The position numbers and the translations under genes are program-made. Shown piece after piece: positions 11,071-25,014 of a stretch of 64,000 nucleotides of DNA. Every line of letters begins with the position of its first letter. Within the stretch, counting starts at the first letter, position 1. Source of the stretch: Neelides folsomi. Taxonomy: Eukaryota > Arthropoda > Collembola > Neelipleona > Neelidae. Under the pieces are notes generated by a model. The model did no database searches. It was not told the origin of the DNA and worked only from the letters and a program-made list of their open reading frames with translations. The DNA lies in assembly GCA_034687125.1 (NCBI GenBank), contig JAQGBZ010000146.1:1-64000 (forward strand), given 5' to 3'.

Positions 11071-14000
11071 ACTCAAAATGGAAACTCTTTGTAATCATTA
11101 TCACTATTTATTTATCCTTATCTATTTATTACTTCATTAGTATCATTATGTAGAGTTAATAGACATAACAAAAGATTCATTTGATGACTTAATTGGATAT
11201 GCCAATTCAACCCCAGCTATTCTTCAATGCTCGGTAAAAGAGACAAAGTTGATTTTATTTTTGTCCTCTTTGGAGAATTCCCTTGTGCGGATATTCGCTA
11301 TTGGTTTTTGATTATTCCTGAATAATTTTAAATTTTAATTACAACAAAAATCTATTAGCCAACTTGGAACTAAATTTTTAATATTTTAACTATATCTATA
11401 AGTATAAATATATTTTGTTGGCTGACTTTAAGCGTTTATAAGAAATTAATGATGATATGATGAATCAATGAATTGCAGATTTTATCAAAATTATTTAAGT
11501 AATAAATACATAATTGTAAGTGGATAAATAATGTTGCATGCGTTTCCAATTTTTATATCCGGTTATTCAAATAAACGCTTAATTTAATATTGTATAATAC
11601 GTACAAATCTACAAATAAGTAACATAAGTATGTACTTGTGATATCACTTTGCTAGCATTGAGATTTTCACTCAATTTGTACTCCTATTATGGATGTAGTA
11701 TGTATACAAAATTAGAAGCATGAGAAATTAATCATATTGGTAAAAGATTTTGAATATGTTTTAATACATAGTATTATGTGTACTTTTATTTAATACACCA
11801 TCAGTTCTTAACTCTTTCTCTTTCCTAAAATTTTATTAGTGACGTTATCTCTGTATTAATATATTTTGTATCATTCATAATAGGCATACACGCAATGCCG
11901 CATTATGTCAAGATACTGAAAATTTTAACATAAAGTATTCACATATGAAATACAAAATACCACAATTGATTAATATTATTAAATCTTGTTATAAACATGA
12001 TACAAAAAGGTATTCGTTATTCTAAAAAATCCTCAAAAGGATTCTAATTTTTTATATAGAAGTTTGGTCTAAAGGCTATTAAAATTGTTACACTGATATA
12101 TGATATAAGATTACCTATAATTTCATAAGCACAGTTTACCTACAAAATAATTTGGACGATTGCAAAGCGAAACATATTTAGAGAATAGATGAATATGGAG
12201 ATTGATGCTTGTGAAAAGATGGCATAAAAAGCTCTGGCAGACGCCGATTGAAAAGTTGACAGAGAAGCCTTCAATTGCAACAACAGGGTTTATGAATTTA
12301 AATTTTCTTTACAATGCCTTCACATTCACACATAGACCAAATAAAAGTAAATATGATAAATTATTTTTGTTAAATGGTTCGCAATGAGAGTTCTCTTCCA
12401 CACTTTAAAGGTTATTTCAGTTCATATTGTAAAAAACTCAATCTTGATGGTTATGAATCCTATCTCAAAACTATATTACAGATGTAGGTAATACATTTAC
12501 ATTAATACTGCTTATACACTGGTGTATTTCAATATATTTGGAGTACGTGTACAAGATGAGGAGAGGAGAAGTTGGGATATTAGAGTATAAATATTTTTTA
12601 TATATTAATAATATTACTACATAAGTTTAATATAATGATAATTTATAATGATCGAGTAGTATACCGATATTAGTATACCCTATATTGTATACCTATCAAA
12701 TAAAATATGCTTTCATGCTTTCTAATGAATTGTCTGACTTATTTTACATATTGTGTTTCATTTAGAATTCGGATTAAGATGAGTTCGTGATATTTTTCCT
12801 GTCCGGAATTTCTGAGAGGAGATCATATATGATATTATACAAATGGAAAAGGATACATGGACTCTACGTAGGAAGAAAGATCATCTGGTTGATTCGAATT
12901 GGTGAAATGAAACAAGAGAAAGCTATGTAATTGCACTGTAAATAATAAATCCTGTAATGAATCTACAAACATCCACACGATTGATACGGGAGTTGGCAAG
13001 TTTAAATTTACAAAAATTGGTTTGTGAATGAAGCTGTTTTTAACAACCTTTTCTTTTTTTATAATTTCAATTGCATCAATTAACACGTAAATTGACTGTC
13101 GTCATTTTCAGTGAATTACTAAAAAAAATAATACATATTGAACATTGAATGGAGACGGTGACAAGATGTCTGGATTTATCCACACTTTCAAACTCCTTTT
13201 CATCATCATTGGCGTAAAAGAGATATAATACGTCAACGTTAACACAAAGAAATTAAATTCAAATGAATACGACAAGATTCAAAAACAATAAAAAATAAGG
13301 AATATTTACATAAATGCACCAATACATAATATATTTGAGTTGAGCTCATAGATGAGAAATATTGAAAAGTTGACTTTCTTGTTTTCAAACCACATTTAGT
13401 TAGTTATCGTGTACAATGTACACATACATACTATGTATTTACATAATATCTGTATCTGTATGTACCTTTATACCATACTGACCATACATAATATTTATAC
13501 AGATACTTGTAACACATTGAATACTATGTATGCTAATTTCAAATAATATAGATCTTTAAAATATATGTAATTAATATTATCCATTAGGGAGTTAGAATTT
13601 AATATCAAAACCAATATCAATTTATTTCATAACTTTTGCTTGATTGTTATTTTATACAAGAAATTAATAGATAATATCAACATTATAAAATCATATTCTA
13701 CATAGTGAATCTATCTATCTCCTGTAATAGGTACTTAATTAAATATGTAAAACATCGATTATATGAACGTATGATTAGAATTTGTGATAGCTTTATAGTA
13801 AATACAATAATTTGCATTAAATTATCTTTCATTACATTACATATAAACAATTGATTTTCTGTTAATAAAATTTTCCATGTCCTACACATTGATACGACTT
13901 GATACATAATAGTGGTAATATACGTTTTTTATATAAACTTATTCATTTTGATAATTTAATAATATACAAATTCAATAAATTTTTAGTATATTTGTGCAAA

Positions 14001-15164
14001 ATTTTTTCTCACAAAATTCTCAAAATTACAATATTAAATGATTGGATAATGGCAATGATTTCGTAGTAAAATAACTTGTTAATGAAAAATTCAGAATTAT
14101 GAAACGTCGTTGTGTGAAAACACTCGAAACTCTTTTGAAATTGATCTTTGAACAACAATTTCCAAGAGAAATATTCAGCTATTGAATCATGTTTGGAAAA
14201 TTGGTGTGACATTTGAGATAAAAACTATAATTCCCCAATCAAAACTTTCAAACTTTCAATATATACAATTAATAATTTATTGATTATGAATAATATAAAT
14301 CGTAGTGAGATTATCTCAATTAATACGAGTTTTCTCCAGTATTATGATTAAACTCAAGTTGACAGAATTGTAAAGTAAAAATCATAATAGTGTTTATCTA
14401 ACCATAAGTAAATACTTAGCGATCTACGCTTAATCGATTAGATTTTTGATACAACCAATCAAACATTTTCCAATATAAATACAAGTATCTGTACATATAA
14501 ATGAGCTTTGAAAGTGACAATTGTGACAATAGTTCCTCACGGACTATGCGGCACTTCAATGTTCACAAGTCATATGAGATATCTGTAAATTTAGCAGAAT
14601 GGATCAATTAAAAGAAAATAACTCACTTCGATAAAATCACTGGAATTTATAAACCTACTTAATAAAATGGTAATAAATCTTTAATTATTATTTATTAATT
14701 AAAAATACCGCACTAAATATGCAGGCATGTTTGGCATAATAAACCGTTATTCATTATAAGTTAATTTGCAAGAAAGTAAACAGAAAATGAATTATTGTAA
14801 TATGGTATCTGTACTATATTAAAAGGTTCTTGATGTTATTGAGTCTTCTGTCTCTCATTGTATTATTTTATTGTATTTTACAATATCAGATATCATCAAT
14901 TTCCTCTTGCATGTAATTCAGGTGCAATTTTATGCATATGAAAGTACCTATATTTTAATTATTCAATACGAAAACAAATAAAGTAAAAGTATAAAAGTCA
15001 TCATAACCTTTCATGTCATTCGATTTCAATTTCAAGGAAAATGGGTCCATTCTGAAGATAAGTCTTTATTTGTTTATGTTTACCTCAAATCATATGTATA
15101 TTTAATAGTAGTATAGCATAGTTACTTATGTATGTATGCATCTGGTTATACATACGTATCTGTA
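11071..15164. other. Intergenic, nothing recognised
   Basis: Four kilobases of AT-rich DNA with short imperfect TA/TG-rich repeats such as the TATG/TACA alternations near 13410-13510. No exon chain, RNA gene or mobile-element coding sequence was found. Confidence 0.5.
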
Positions 15165-15166
15165 TA

Positions 15167-15426
15167 CAGATTATACCAACTTCTCTTAAATATAGGAGTA
15201 ATGAAAATGAGTTTTCTTAGGAAATTTCTCAAATAAACAAAAGCTTTTAATTCTTTAAATAAAAAACCCAATTCTCGGTATTCCTGCAATGTTTTCTAAA
15301 GTTAAAAAGATTTGAATTTCATTGAATTTCATTTTTCGAAATCCATTTTTTGTTTATTTGATAAATTTTCTAAGTTACTAACTCATTTTCATTGCTTCTA
15401 TATTTAAAAGAAGTTGGTATAATCTG
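15167..15426. mobile_element. Foldback MITE-like element, TA-flanked
   Basis: A 260-bp non-coding element begins CAGATTATACCAACTTCT and ends with its reverse complement AGAAGTTGGTATAATCTG. The inverted arms run for about 80 bp with roughly 85% agreement by eye, around a central segment of about 100 bp. TA dinucleotides flank both ends (15165-15166 and 15427-15428), which matches the TA target-site duplication of Tc1/mariner-type transposons. The CAG start also suits that group. It has no transposase, so it is a non-autonomous miniature element. Arm divergence suggests it is not very recent. No second copy was seen in this window. Confidence 0.75.
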
Positions 15427-16302
15427 TATTATAAATTGCTACTGGTAAATATTATTAAACATATTAGCATTTATTCATTTTCATTATTCACAAAGCGGTA
15501 AATTAATATAACAGCTAACTTGATCTTTTAGCATATACAATATATTAGGTACATTTGTTTCCTGACACTTTTAAATCGTTTTCCATCTTCTATTGATGAA
15601 TGTTTTAGCAAACTCCTCGTTTATACATATTAGTTTTTGTTAATTAATATGTGAAAAAAGATTAAATTTTCATCATTAAAAATAATTTAATTAGCCCATA
15701 TTTAAGCATTTATTTATTGTTTAAATAATTCTACATTAAATAAAAGATCAAAAGTGTTGAGTTATCTGGCAATGAACTAAAATGAATGTCAATGATTGTC
15801 TAGTTCTCTACTCGTGTCGTCGTAAAATGTTTTGTTCGTTTTTTCCTGGATTGAACTTGATTTCTAAACACCCTCCCCACTCCCCACATTACAACACGTT
15901 TGATTAATCCGTCAATTGAGACACACTATATCTATATCTAAATGTCAAACAATTAAATTGAGCTCTTGGCTTAAGCTCTGATAAAAAGTTGAACAATTTA
16001 TAATCAACAACACAATTATAGTAAGTATAGTTTGTAGGTATGTTAAATAGGAAATTTTTTAAAAAAGTTGAACAAAAATAAATGGAAAAAATTATTTATT
16101 TATTGCGTCTATGATATGTTTTTCAGTTGTTCCGTTCCCGCAGCCCATTTCTAGCTGTTGATGTTTTCGAATTCTCAGATTGTCATCTTTGCATTTGAAA
16201 AAAATTATTTGAGATTCCATTTATTGGATTCCCTCATATAAAAGAAGTTATGTCCAATTTAACCCAAATTTCCTTAAAGTTAGTCGAACACATTGGAAAT
16301 AA
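15427..16302. other. Intergenic and 3' flank
   Basis: AT-rich DNA between the foldback element and the 3' end of the minus-strand secreted/membrane protein gene. No feature is supported. Confidence 0.5.
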
Positions 16303-16993
16303 TTATATATTGTATGATAACAAGTTCAATCCAATCCCTAATAATTCATAATTTGTGAAAATGGCCCTAAAAGCTTTTTTGAAAACTTCTCCTGGATGGC
16401 ATGCAAATTTGTCACTGCAAGTCTTGTTATTTGTTTCCAAACTGTCGACCTTCTCACTCTCCAACTTCCTCGCCAAAGAACTTCCTGTTTTCCTACAACA
16501 TTTTAATTAGATGTAGTAATATAAAAATTGAATTAGTATAAATACATAAAATACTCTTATTTGCGTATTTACTGACCATGTTGTTGTTGTTTTTTCAAAC
16601 TCACCTCAAAACCCAGGACCCCAATTGTTTCCCAATCCTTGTATTTGACACTTCGCATGAGATCCTCTGTAGACATTGTAATGGTTGATGAATCCGGAGA
16701 CTTCTTCCTTCCGACTCAGGAGGGACAATCAAAGGGATGACAAATAGGAAGATCATGACAAAGGCAGCGGGAATGGTAATGACGCCAATGGTGAAGACAA
16801 CCAAAGGGAGAATGACCATAGACACTGAAGTGACTTCCATCACTTCCGGATCAATCTTCCCTATTCCAAACGGGTCAGGATAGGTTTTGGCTGTAAAGTC
16901 GACATCCTTCCGCTTCAGTTTTTGCTTCTTAGACCCTGATATCCCACACAGTACAAGTGACAAAATGAGGAGAAAAAAGCCCGTTCGACCCAT
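16303..16993 (-). CDS. Secreted or membrane protein with cysteine pairs, unknown
   Basis: Two minus-strand exons, 16993-16605 and 16492-16303, join in phase 2 to give 192 residues. The start is a clear signal peptide (MGRTGFFLLILSLVLCGISG), then a basic patch. A long hydrophobic stretch follows at about residues 55-90 (VSMVILPLVVFTIGVITIPA onward). The distal part has spaced cysteines: CLQRISCEV, then KTCSDKFACHPGE. Signal peptide, hydrophobic middle and a distal Cys domain resemble several uncharacterised arthropod cuticle/secreted families, but I cannot assign one. The donor is TTTGAG|GTGAGT and the acceptor TTGTAG. A second frame is open across about the last 110 bp of exon 1 and would also reach the donor, but only the chosen frame continues through exon 2. 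Confidence 0.6.
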
Positions 16994-19900
16994 GATGCTT
17001 TTAAACAGCGATTCTCCATTTGATAATAAATCCGCGTTTCGTCTTCTACTTCACCCTATTATATGGCTCAATTAGTGGTTAATGAATTGGTCCGTTAAAG
17101 GGTTAAATGGAAGGACCGTAATATTCAAAATCCGAGGAGCTCAAACAATTAGATTACATAAATGGATTAGTTTCCTAAATGAATGAGCAAACAAAAATGA
17201 AAATCTTCTCAATGGAAATTGTTAAGGTGAGTCTTTAAACATGTAGGTCAAACATGAATTTAGTCATTGTAATATTTATTATACAATATACCAATACATA
17301 ATATACATTATATATTAGTACATTATAGGAATTAATTATAATAGGAATAATCCACTATATAATCTACTATTTTTTAATATTTACGTAGAGTTTTTAATCA
17401 TTTTTATTTAGAAATCTTTGATTCATTTTATTCTAATTTATATTAATGTCCATTCATTCAGTTTTAATTTGACATTGAGGATCTTCGTTAAAAACAGTGG
17501 TAGATAAATACGAAAGTGAAAACATTCCTTGATTTACTTTTGCTGGAAATAAAATAATATTATGCAATTGGACAAATTGTACGTTTATTACAGATATATA
17601 AATATAAACCTTATCATTTAAATATACATAATTATGTATCTATTTCTGATTAGCATGCAAAATACAAATTAGCACTTTGCACATACTATGTAAATATCGA
17701 TATAAAGATAGTAAAAGTTAAAATTTTCATGATTTTATTAATTCATTCATTCTTTTGATTTTGCAATATAAGCAGATCTTAAAAGGATTAATTTGATATC
17801 AGCTAATAAAAAAGTAATAAATATTAGTAAATAAGGATATTTCACAACCAATTTGATACTTTTTTTATACTTTGAGTTTTGAGTTATCATTCATTGCCTT
17901 AAATAATCCGTATAATAATAATTTGTTGATAAGATGGATTTTTTTTACTCGGACGTCTTTTTAAGAATGCATGTGATATTGGGAATTACGTATATTAGAT
18001 GTCATTGCCATATTATTCCTTGCGGAAACGCATAAACACACGTGTATAAAAATGTAGCCAATCTTGCTTCTTCCATACCTTTGTTCATCATTAAAATTAG
18101 CTATTTTGATATACTATTCGGGGGATCATTTAACTGGTTTTGAAACTGGTAATAAATATTAAATCCTAGGTCTTTTCGGAACATTTGATCTACTAGATTT
18201 ATCTTACTCGTAAATTCCGAAAAAAGAGAATTGAACTCGTCATTTGATATTGCTCTCTTCAATATGCAACAAAAAGTTGGATTATTATGAAATATGTTTT
18301 ATCATCAAAACTAATTATTGGATTATTCATGTTTGAATTAATAAAAATGTTCCTTATAATCTAATTTATCTAATTGATGCTCTTGCTTAATCACGTGTGT
18401 ATGCTTGTGATTTTCCATGATTGTTCTTTTTTACCTTTATGCACGAATATTAATTCACATAATTATGTAATATTGGAAATTGTGCATTTTATTAGATTTC
18501 AATTTAAAGTGCATTACATGCAAATTTAATATTCAATTTTTTTATGTATATTCCATGCTGTGAATTCGCAGACTTGGATCTGTTTACCTTATAATAACTT
18601 ATAAATAATATATGGTCCATAATGAAATAAATAACATAATGACCGACCTTTACATCCTTTTACCTTGATGACAATGCGATCTAAATTAAATTTTATGCGT
18701 AATTGAGGTAGGATAAAGTAAGAATGAAGTAAATAAGGCTTTTTAAAGCACTGATATTTTGTAGAATTATTGCGTTTATCATTTTTGGAATGAAGTTAAA
18801 TGAGGAAAAGGGCCATTTATTCAACCACACTTAACTTTTTTATGAACATTAAATCATCTAAATGGTTGTTTTTTCTATTATTTTATTGTGCCATTATAAA
18901 AATACTCCTATTTTTTATTTCATTAAAATAAAAACCATCTGGATGGGTTAATACAAATGTGATAAAAATTTTTCTATAATATTTAAACAAATAAATGACG
19001 ATCTTATGACTCATTTTCTACTTATTCAACCATAATTAAACCAAAAATGATAATCTATTGAAGTTTAATCAGGTGAGAACTATTTTTGTTAACTTTATTT
19101 TGGTTAAATATTTGTGTAGTCTCGAGACGCAATCAATAGCATTGGGCGTGAGTAGTTTCAAAGTACAATTACTTGTTAAATATTTAACTTATTCCTAACT
19201 TGTGAAAGGTGTTAAATTTTAAAAAAAACTGTTAAAGCTTGTTAATTTCAATTAAATACTCTGAGATAATTAAACGGTTTCTCAGAAACATTTCAGCGTG
19301 ATTTTTAGATTGAACTTCTTTTAATTTATTTTTTAAAATCGCTAAAATTCAATTGCTGGAATTATTATTTTAGGAGAAATTGTTGTCATCATATATACCT
19401 AATAATTTGATCATTTGGTTTCATCTTAAACGTGATGTAAGTGTTTCGACCATTTTATGTTTTCAAACGATAATGCTTTGTTTAAATAAGTACAGTTGCA
19501 GTACTCTATAATCTCTATACACATATCACATATCATCCATCTTGTGTAAATATATTTCTCCAACAATAGAAATTTCTATCTTCAGCAAACTTTTAAAGTT
19601 AATCCCGGATGTTCGAGATTGACATGCATATTCCTATTTGAAAAAATTCATGACATTCATAAGATTATTAGGGGAGATTATAAGCTTAGTTGATATTTTT
19701 TGTTTTTGCCCAATAAGTTTACACAACATTTGCATGTATCAATTCTATGCAAAAGTGTGTACCTAAATACTTTACAATGAAAATAAATTATCAATATCAA
19801 TTGCACTAATTTAATAGCTTTATATTTACAATATAATTATGATTGCCTATATTTGTTGTAACATGTTGGTAATGCAAAATATTTTTTTCACTAAATGGAG

Positions 19901-21103
19901 CTAATGCATTTAAGTATTATTTACATTGCTTATTTAGAGTAATAATAAATAATGGTAAATTATATTAAATGTTTGAACAAAATGCTCTGTTTTAATTTGG
20001 CTAGATTTTAATACTTATTAACTAATTAATAATGAATCGATTAATAATTGTCGAATTGTTTTCTGAGTAAGGAATTAAGTTCGCTTTAAATATTTTCTAC
20101 CCTACTTTTTCCTTTTTTTAGATCAAATTGGTTAGGCTTAATAAGAATGCATTCATTAATATTATTACATACATACAAATAGTTCATTTGATAGTTTAAA
20201 TAATAAAATTTAATACAAATGTTTAATATTGTGTCATATAGAAATCAAGGAATTTTGATTATTTTGATATTAAATAACATATTGCTAATCAAATCTTCTT
20301 AAAAGTAAATATCAATTTCAAAAGAAATCTTTTGTTATCAATTGCGAGTTCCATTATCACTTCCTATTAATTTTTACATGTATTCCGAATGAACAAGGAG
20401 GAGATTGAAAGGATCATTTATTATCTTTGAGCGAGGGATCTTTACATGTGTTAATTTATTTATTCATTTGTTCGCCGTGGATTCTTTCCCATCAATGGTT
20501 TTATTACCAACTGCAGGTATATCAAAATATATCTAATTGGAGAACACATAAATGCGCACTGTTCATTAAGTCATAAACATTAAAACATTGGAACTTGTCT
20601 TCCTCGTGACGACTGCATTGATTCCATCCACCTATCCTTCATATGAGTTCTCGGAATTTGTGATGGCAAAATTAGGACCATCAGATATCCCAGAATCTCT
20701 ATTATAAAAAATCTCCGTATAAAAGTGATGATTCTCCATTAGGTACTTTCCAAACTCTTTTAATCTTTGGCGGCCCCAAAGCCTCTCCACAACCTCCACA
20801 CTTGTATTTATTATTTATTTTCCATCATAGCTCTGCTTTAGAACCTCGAGTGCGTAACTCGTTTAACTCTATTTTAAAAAGCAATTAAATTTAAAATCAT
20901 CACAGAGTCAATTGTAATTTATTTATTATAATCAGTTTAATTATTTAATTTTTATAAATTTTTATTTGTATTTGCATTAATTAACATTATTTTTTATAAA
21001 TTAATTAATATTTTTTAATTCTTATAATTTTATTATTAAGTTTTTTGTTTTAAGTTTGTGTGCTTTTCTCCCTTTACAGCATCAACATTGGGAACCAGAG
21101 AAA
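16994..21103. other. Intergenic, 5' flanks of two divergent genes
   Basis: Four kilobases between the secreted/membrane protein gene (minus) and SLC26 (plus). It should hold both promoters. An acceptor CCTTTACAG at 21071-21079 just upstream of the SLC26 start implies a non-coding 5' exon somewhere in this interval, whose donor I could not fix. Otherwise it is AT-rich with no coding or RNA gene seen. Confidence 0.45.
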
Positions 21104-24100
21104 ATGAAAACAGAGCTAATTCGGAGTTTTAGTTCTTCGAGCCTCTCCAATCTTTCTCGTTCTCCCTCACTTTCCTCCTTTAATTTTGGGGCCAATAATT
21201 TGTCAATTTCCCAAACCGGCCTTGTGTCCAAAGAAGAAAACTCCAAATCTATTTCTTGTTCTCCCATCCCTAAAGATGAACCCGTTGGGTGTTTTGCAGA
21301 TTTTAAAAGACGAACTTTCCGAAAAAAGATTCTCCATAGGAAACTCCCTATTTTTGCATGGCTTTCCCAATACACCATAGCCAAGTTAATATCAGATATC
21401 ATTGCGGGTCTCACTGTGGGACTGACGATTCTTCCACAAGGACTAGCTTACGCCACAGTGGCCGAACTCCCACCGCAGGTAAAACTAGTTTGATCATTTT
21501 TTTAATATTATTGGTAATCCCGATCATTGCATTTACGTAATGAAGATTCACTTTTAAATTGATTGCATGCATTCATATTAAATGACATATCTGTACAATT
21601 GTTTATGTGCCCAATGTAATTTTTTAAGCTCCTGATTTTTTCCTAAAAGAGCTTATTTTTATAGTATGGATTATATTCTGGATTTGTTGGATGCTTCGTT
21701 TATATAATTTTTGGAGGAACAAAAGACATCACAATTGGTAAACTAAATTGGATTGTTATATTGAGATTTCGTATTAATGTTATTCGTTGAAAATTGAAAC
21801 TGTTACTTATTTAGCTTTTGTTTATTTTAGGTCCAACAGCCATTACGGTAAAAAATTATTTTTCTCATAATTGCGGCATTTTAATTAATTAGTTTGGTAA
21901 ATTTGAAGGCAATCATAACTTTGTCGTATACTGTTGGGAAACCTCCTGAATATGCTGTTTTACTTTGTTTCATCACTGGGCTTGTGACCCTTGGGATGGG
22001 GCTTCTGCAATTAGGTAAAATCCCATTAGCAATTATAAAGATTAAGTAAATTATTGCTTAAAAATAACTTCATTTAAAAGTTTTTGTTCAGAGATGGCCA
22101 TTAAATTATAAATAATAAATTAATTATTTCAGGATTTATTGTTAATTTTATCTCAACTCCTGTCATCAGTGGATTCACTTCCGCGGCGGCTATCACCATT
22201 TGTTCAACTCAAATTAAACCTTTGCTTGGATTGAATTTCCCAGCCACTGGCTTCCTCGACACGCTCACTGGAACGGTTGAACACATCACTGAATTGAAGA
22301 TAGAAGACACGCTGCTCAGTCTCATTTGCATTCTTCTCCTTTTATTCCTAATGGTTAATTTTAATTAACTTTTATTATTGGTTATATACTTATAAATTTA
22401 ATTAGTAAGTAAATTTTAACTAATTTCTAAATTTTTACGGGTTTGTATAAAAAATTTAAAATAATGCAGTTTTTTTAATTTGAACAGAAAATCCAACCTG
22501 CTTTAAAATGCATTACAAAACATGCTCCCAGATTGGACAAATTCTTATGGCTTATGTCAACAGCGAGGAGTGCAATTGTCGTTGTGACCTGCACAATTGT
22601 TTTTACAATTATAGGACATCCATCCCCTGTTGCAATTGTTGGTAAGATTTATTAATGCGCAAACTAAACTTTTTAGTTATTATTAATTTTACTACTATCC
22701 AATTAATTAATAATTCATATTTAATTAATGTGATTCTTGCAGGTGACATTGTCCCAGGCTTGCCAGAATTCAAATTGCCACCTTTTGAATTCACTACTGA
22801 AAATAATTCAAGTGGGATTAATGAAATTGAAGAACATTCACTCTCCAAACTTATCAAAAGCGATTCTTCCGCATTGATTGTACTTCCCCTTTTAGGTGCG
22901 TTGGCATTAAAATCATTTAATGCTCTTGTCATTTAAACGATTGTGTGAATTGGCATAAGTTTGTAAATATTTTTGGTTGATTGTAGCCATCATGGAACAC
23001 ATTACGATTGCGAAGGCTTTTGCTGGTACGACTCGAGTCGACGCGACGCAGGAGATGTTGGCAATTGGATTTTCCAACTTGCTTGGGTCGTTCTTCAGTT
23101 CCATTCCGGTGACCGGAAGTTTTTCTCGTACGGTAGTGAACCATGCCTCAGGGGCCGAGTCGCCACTCGGAGGGCTCGTGACTGGTGTCCTCGTCATTTT
23201 GGCTCTCGCGTTCCTCACTCCTTACTTCATGTTTATACCAAAGGCTGGGCTGGCTGCCGTCATCGTCTGTGCAGTCATTTTCATGGTCGACCTCGACATC
23301 ATCTATCCTATGTGGAGAAGCAAAAGTAATTTCCAACTAACTAATTAATTATTAATCCCCATCTGCTTAAATATGCACATGCTATAATACATAATTTATA
23401 CATAGAGATCTGTATCTGTAACAAAACTCTTTTCCTCGTTTTTATAATAAATGTAGGCTCCAAATGCACAGATTTTATCTCATGTCATCATTAAATCATT
23501 ACCAATAAACAATATTTTAATTTTAATGGGATTTATAAATATATGGGAATATATCAAGTTTTTCTTTTTTATAGAAATGGATTTGATCCCTTGGGGTGTG
23601 ACGTTTTTCGTGAGTCTCTTTGTTGGACTTGAATTTGGTATTTTGATCGGGTTCATTATCTCTGTTGTCTTCCTTCTTTACTACGCAGCTCGACCAGGAA
23701 TTCGAGTCAATCGGGGCGAGGTATTTATTAAACTCCGAATAATTTGTTCATAAAAGATTATTTTTACATCATACAACTGTTTACATAAATAAAGTTTTTA
23801 AGGATTGCCTACAGTATAATATGGACTATTGTTATTGTTTAATCACGTGCAATTTTACAGACCCGAATTGGCACTGAATTCATCCTTATTGAATTGGACC
23901 GATCTCTTGTGTTCCCATCAGTGGAATACATCCGTTATGTGGTGATGAAATCAGGGTCAACATGGGGAAAGAATACAATCCCCCTTGTTATTGATTGCCA
24001 ACATATTCAATTCGTAGATTTTACTGCTGGGCAGGTTAAATTCATTTTCAATTTTTTTATCCAATTAATAATAATAACAATAATAATAATAAAATTTAAT

Positions 24101-24742
24101 CATTAACAAAAAATATAAAAATTCTATAATTGATTATACCCAAAATGAAAACAGATAAGTCAATGCCAATTAATCGCTCAATGCTTTATATTTTTATATG
24201 CCTTAACAGGGAATGCGAGATTTGATAATGTTGTTTAAAGAGAGAAAACAAGAGCTTATTTTATGGAGAGTGAAACCATCGATCATCAGGATATTGTCAG
24301 GAATAATGCAATCAGGTGGAATTGAATTCAAATTCTGCATGACTGAATACGAGCTAGAAGATCTCATTGAAGGTACAAATGATTTATTCATTTAGAATTC
24401 ATTGTTATATGTTAATTAATTTTATATAAGAAAATTTAATTAGAAAATAAATACCAATACAATCTACAGTTAAAATCACTCTTTATAACTTTATATTTAT
24501 AATAAACACTTTATTTATCGAGTTGCTTTAATTTAATGGAAAAGCGTATTTAAATTAATACAAATTGATTTTAAATTGATACAAATTATTTTTACTCTAC
24601 CCATTAAATTAATTTTTAATTTATTATACATGTAGCTTCGTACGAGAACATTCCAAATGAAAAAAACGACATTAAAATCACTTTTACATTGGCGGACGAA
24701 GAGAATGATCGTGACCGTGACTCAGTATCAACAGTATTGTAA
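21104..24742 (+). CDS. SLC26 anion transporter with STAS domain
   Basis: Twelve coding exons: 21104-21478, 21665-21737, 21831-21847, 21909-22014, 22133-22353, 22488-22641, 22743-22895, 22987-23325, 23575-23720, 23861-24034, 24210-24372 and 24636-24742. All phases agree, giving 675 residues. The SLC26/SulP family moves sulfate, chloride, bicarbonate and related anions across membranes. Evidence: the sulfate-transporter signature region (SDIIAGLTVGLTILPQGLAY, residues about 98-117), GPTAIT, the NLLGSFFSSIPVTGSFSRT block, and a C-terminal cytoplasmic STAS domain (from about residue 529, with IDCQHIQFVDFTAGQ). Sequence is most like the SLC26A11-type sulfate transporters of invertebrates; this subfamily call is an inference. 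The first 80 residues are Ser-rich and cytoplasmic. Exon 3 is a 17-nt micro-exon. AATAAA at 24875-24880 is the likely poly(A) signal. Confidence 0.92.
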
Positions 24743-24874
24743 TTGTTCAGTGTTTATTTAATTAAGAAAAGAATGAATGTGTATGTTTTAAAATCATTTT
24801 ACGAATTAATTGTTAAAACTCTAAAGACACTCCTACTTAAGATTTACTTTAATTAATTATTATAGAAAGATGTA

Positions 24875-24880
24875 AATAAA
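24875..24880 (+). terminator. Polyadenylation signal of the SLC26 gene
   Basis: AATAAA 133 bp past the SLC26 stop and 135 bp before the convergent SMC4 stop, inside the 272-bp spacer shared by their 3' ends. Confidence 0.45.
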
Positions 24881-25014
24881 GTTACCATTAAAAATTAAAT
24901 ACTAAAGAAGGCCTCATTTAAAAAATCTTTCTAAAAGAATCATTTACCTCAAGTTCAAAGAAGATAGAATTCATAATAATAGTGTAATGTAAATATAATT
25001 TCGAAACGAGTAAA

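Noticed and set aside
16601-16730. Apparent frameshift in the 16.6-kb secreted protein, because another frame reads protein-like sequence to the donor
   Set aside because: The original frame joins exon 2 in phase without any frameshift, so the second frame is coincidental.
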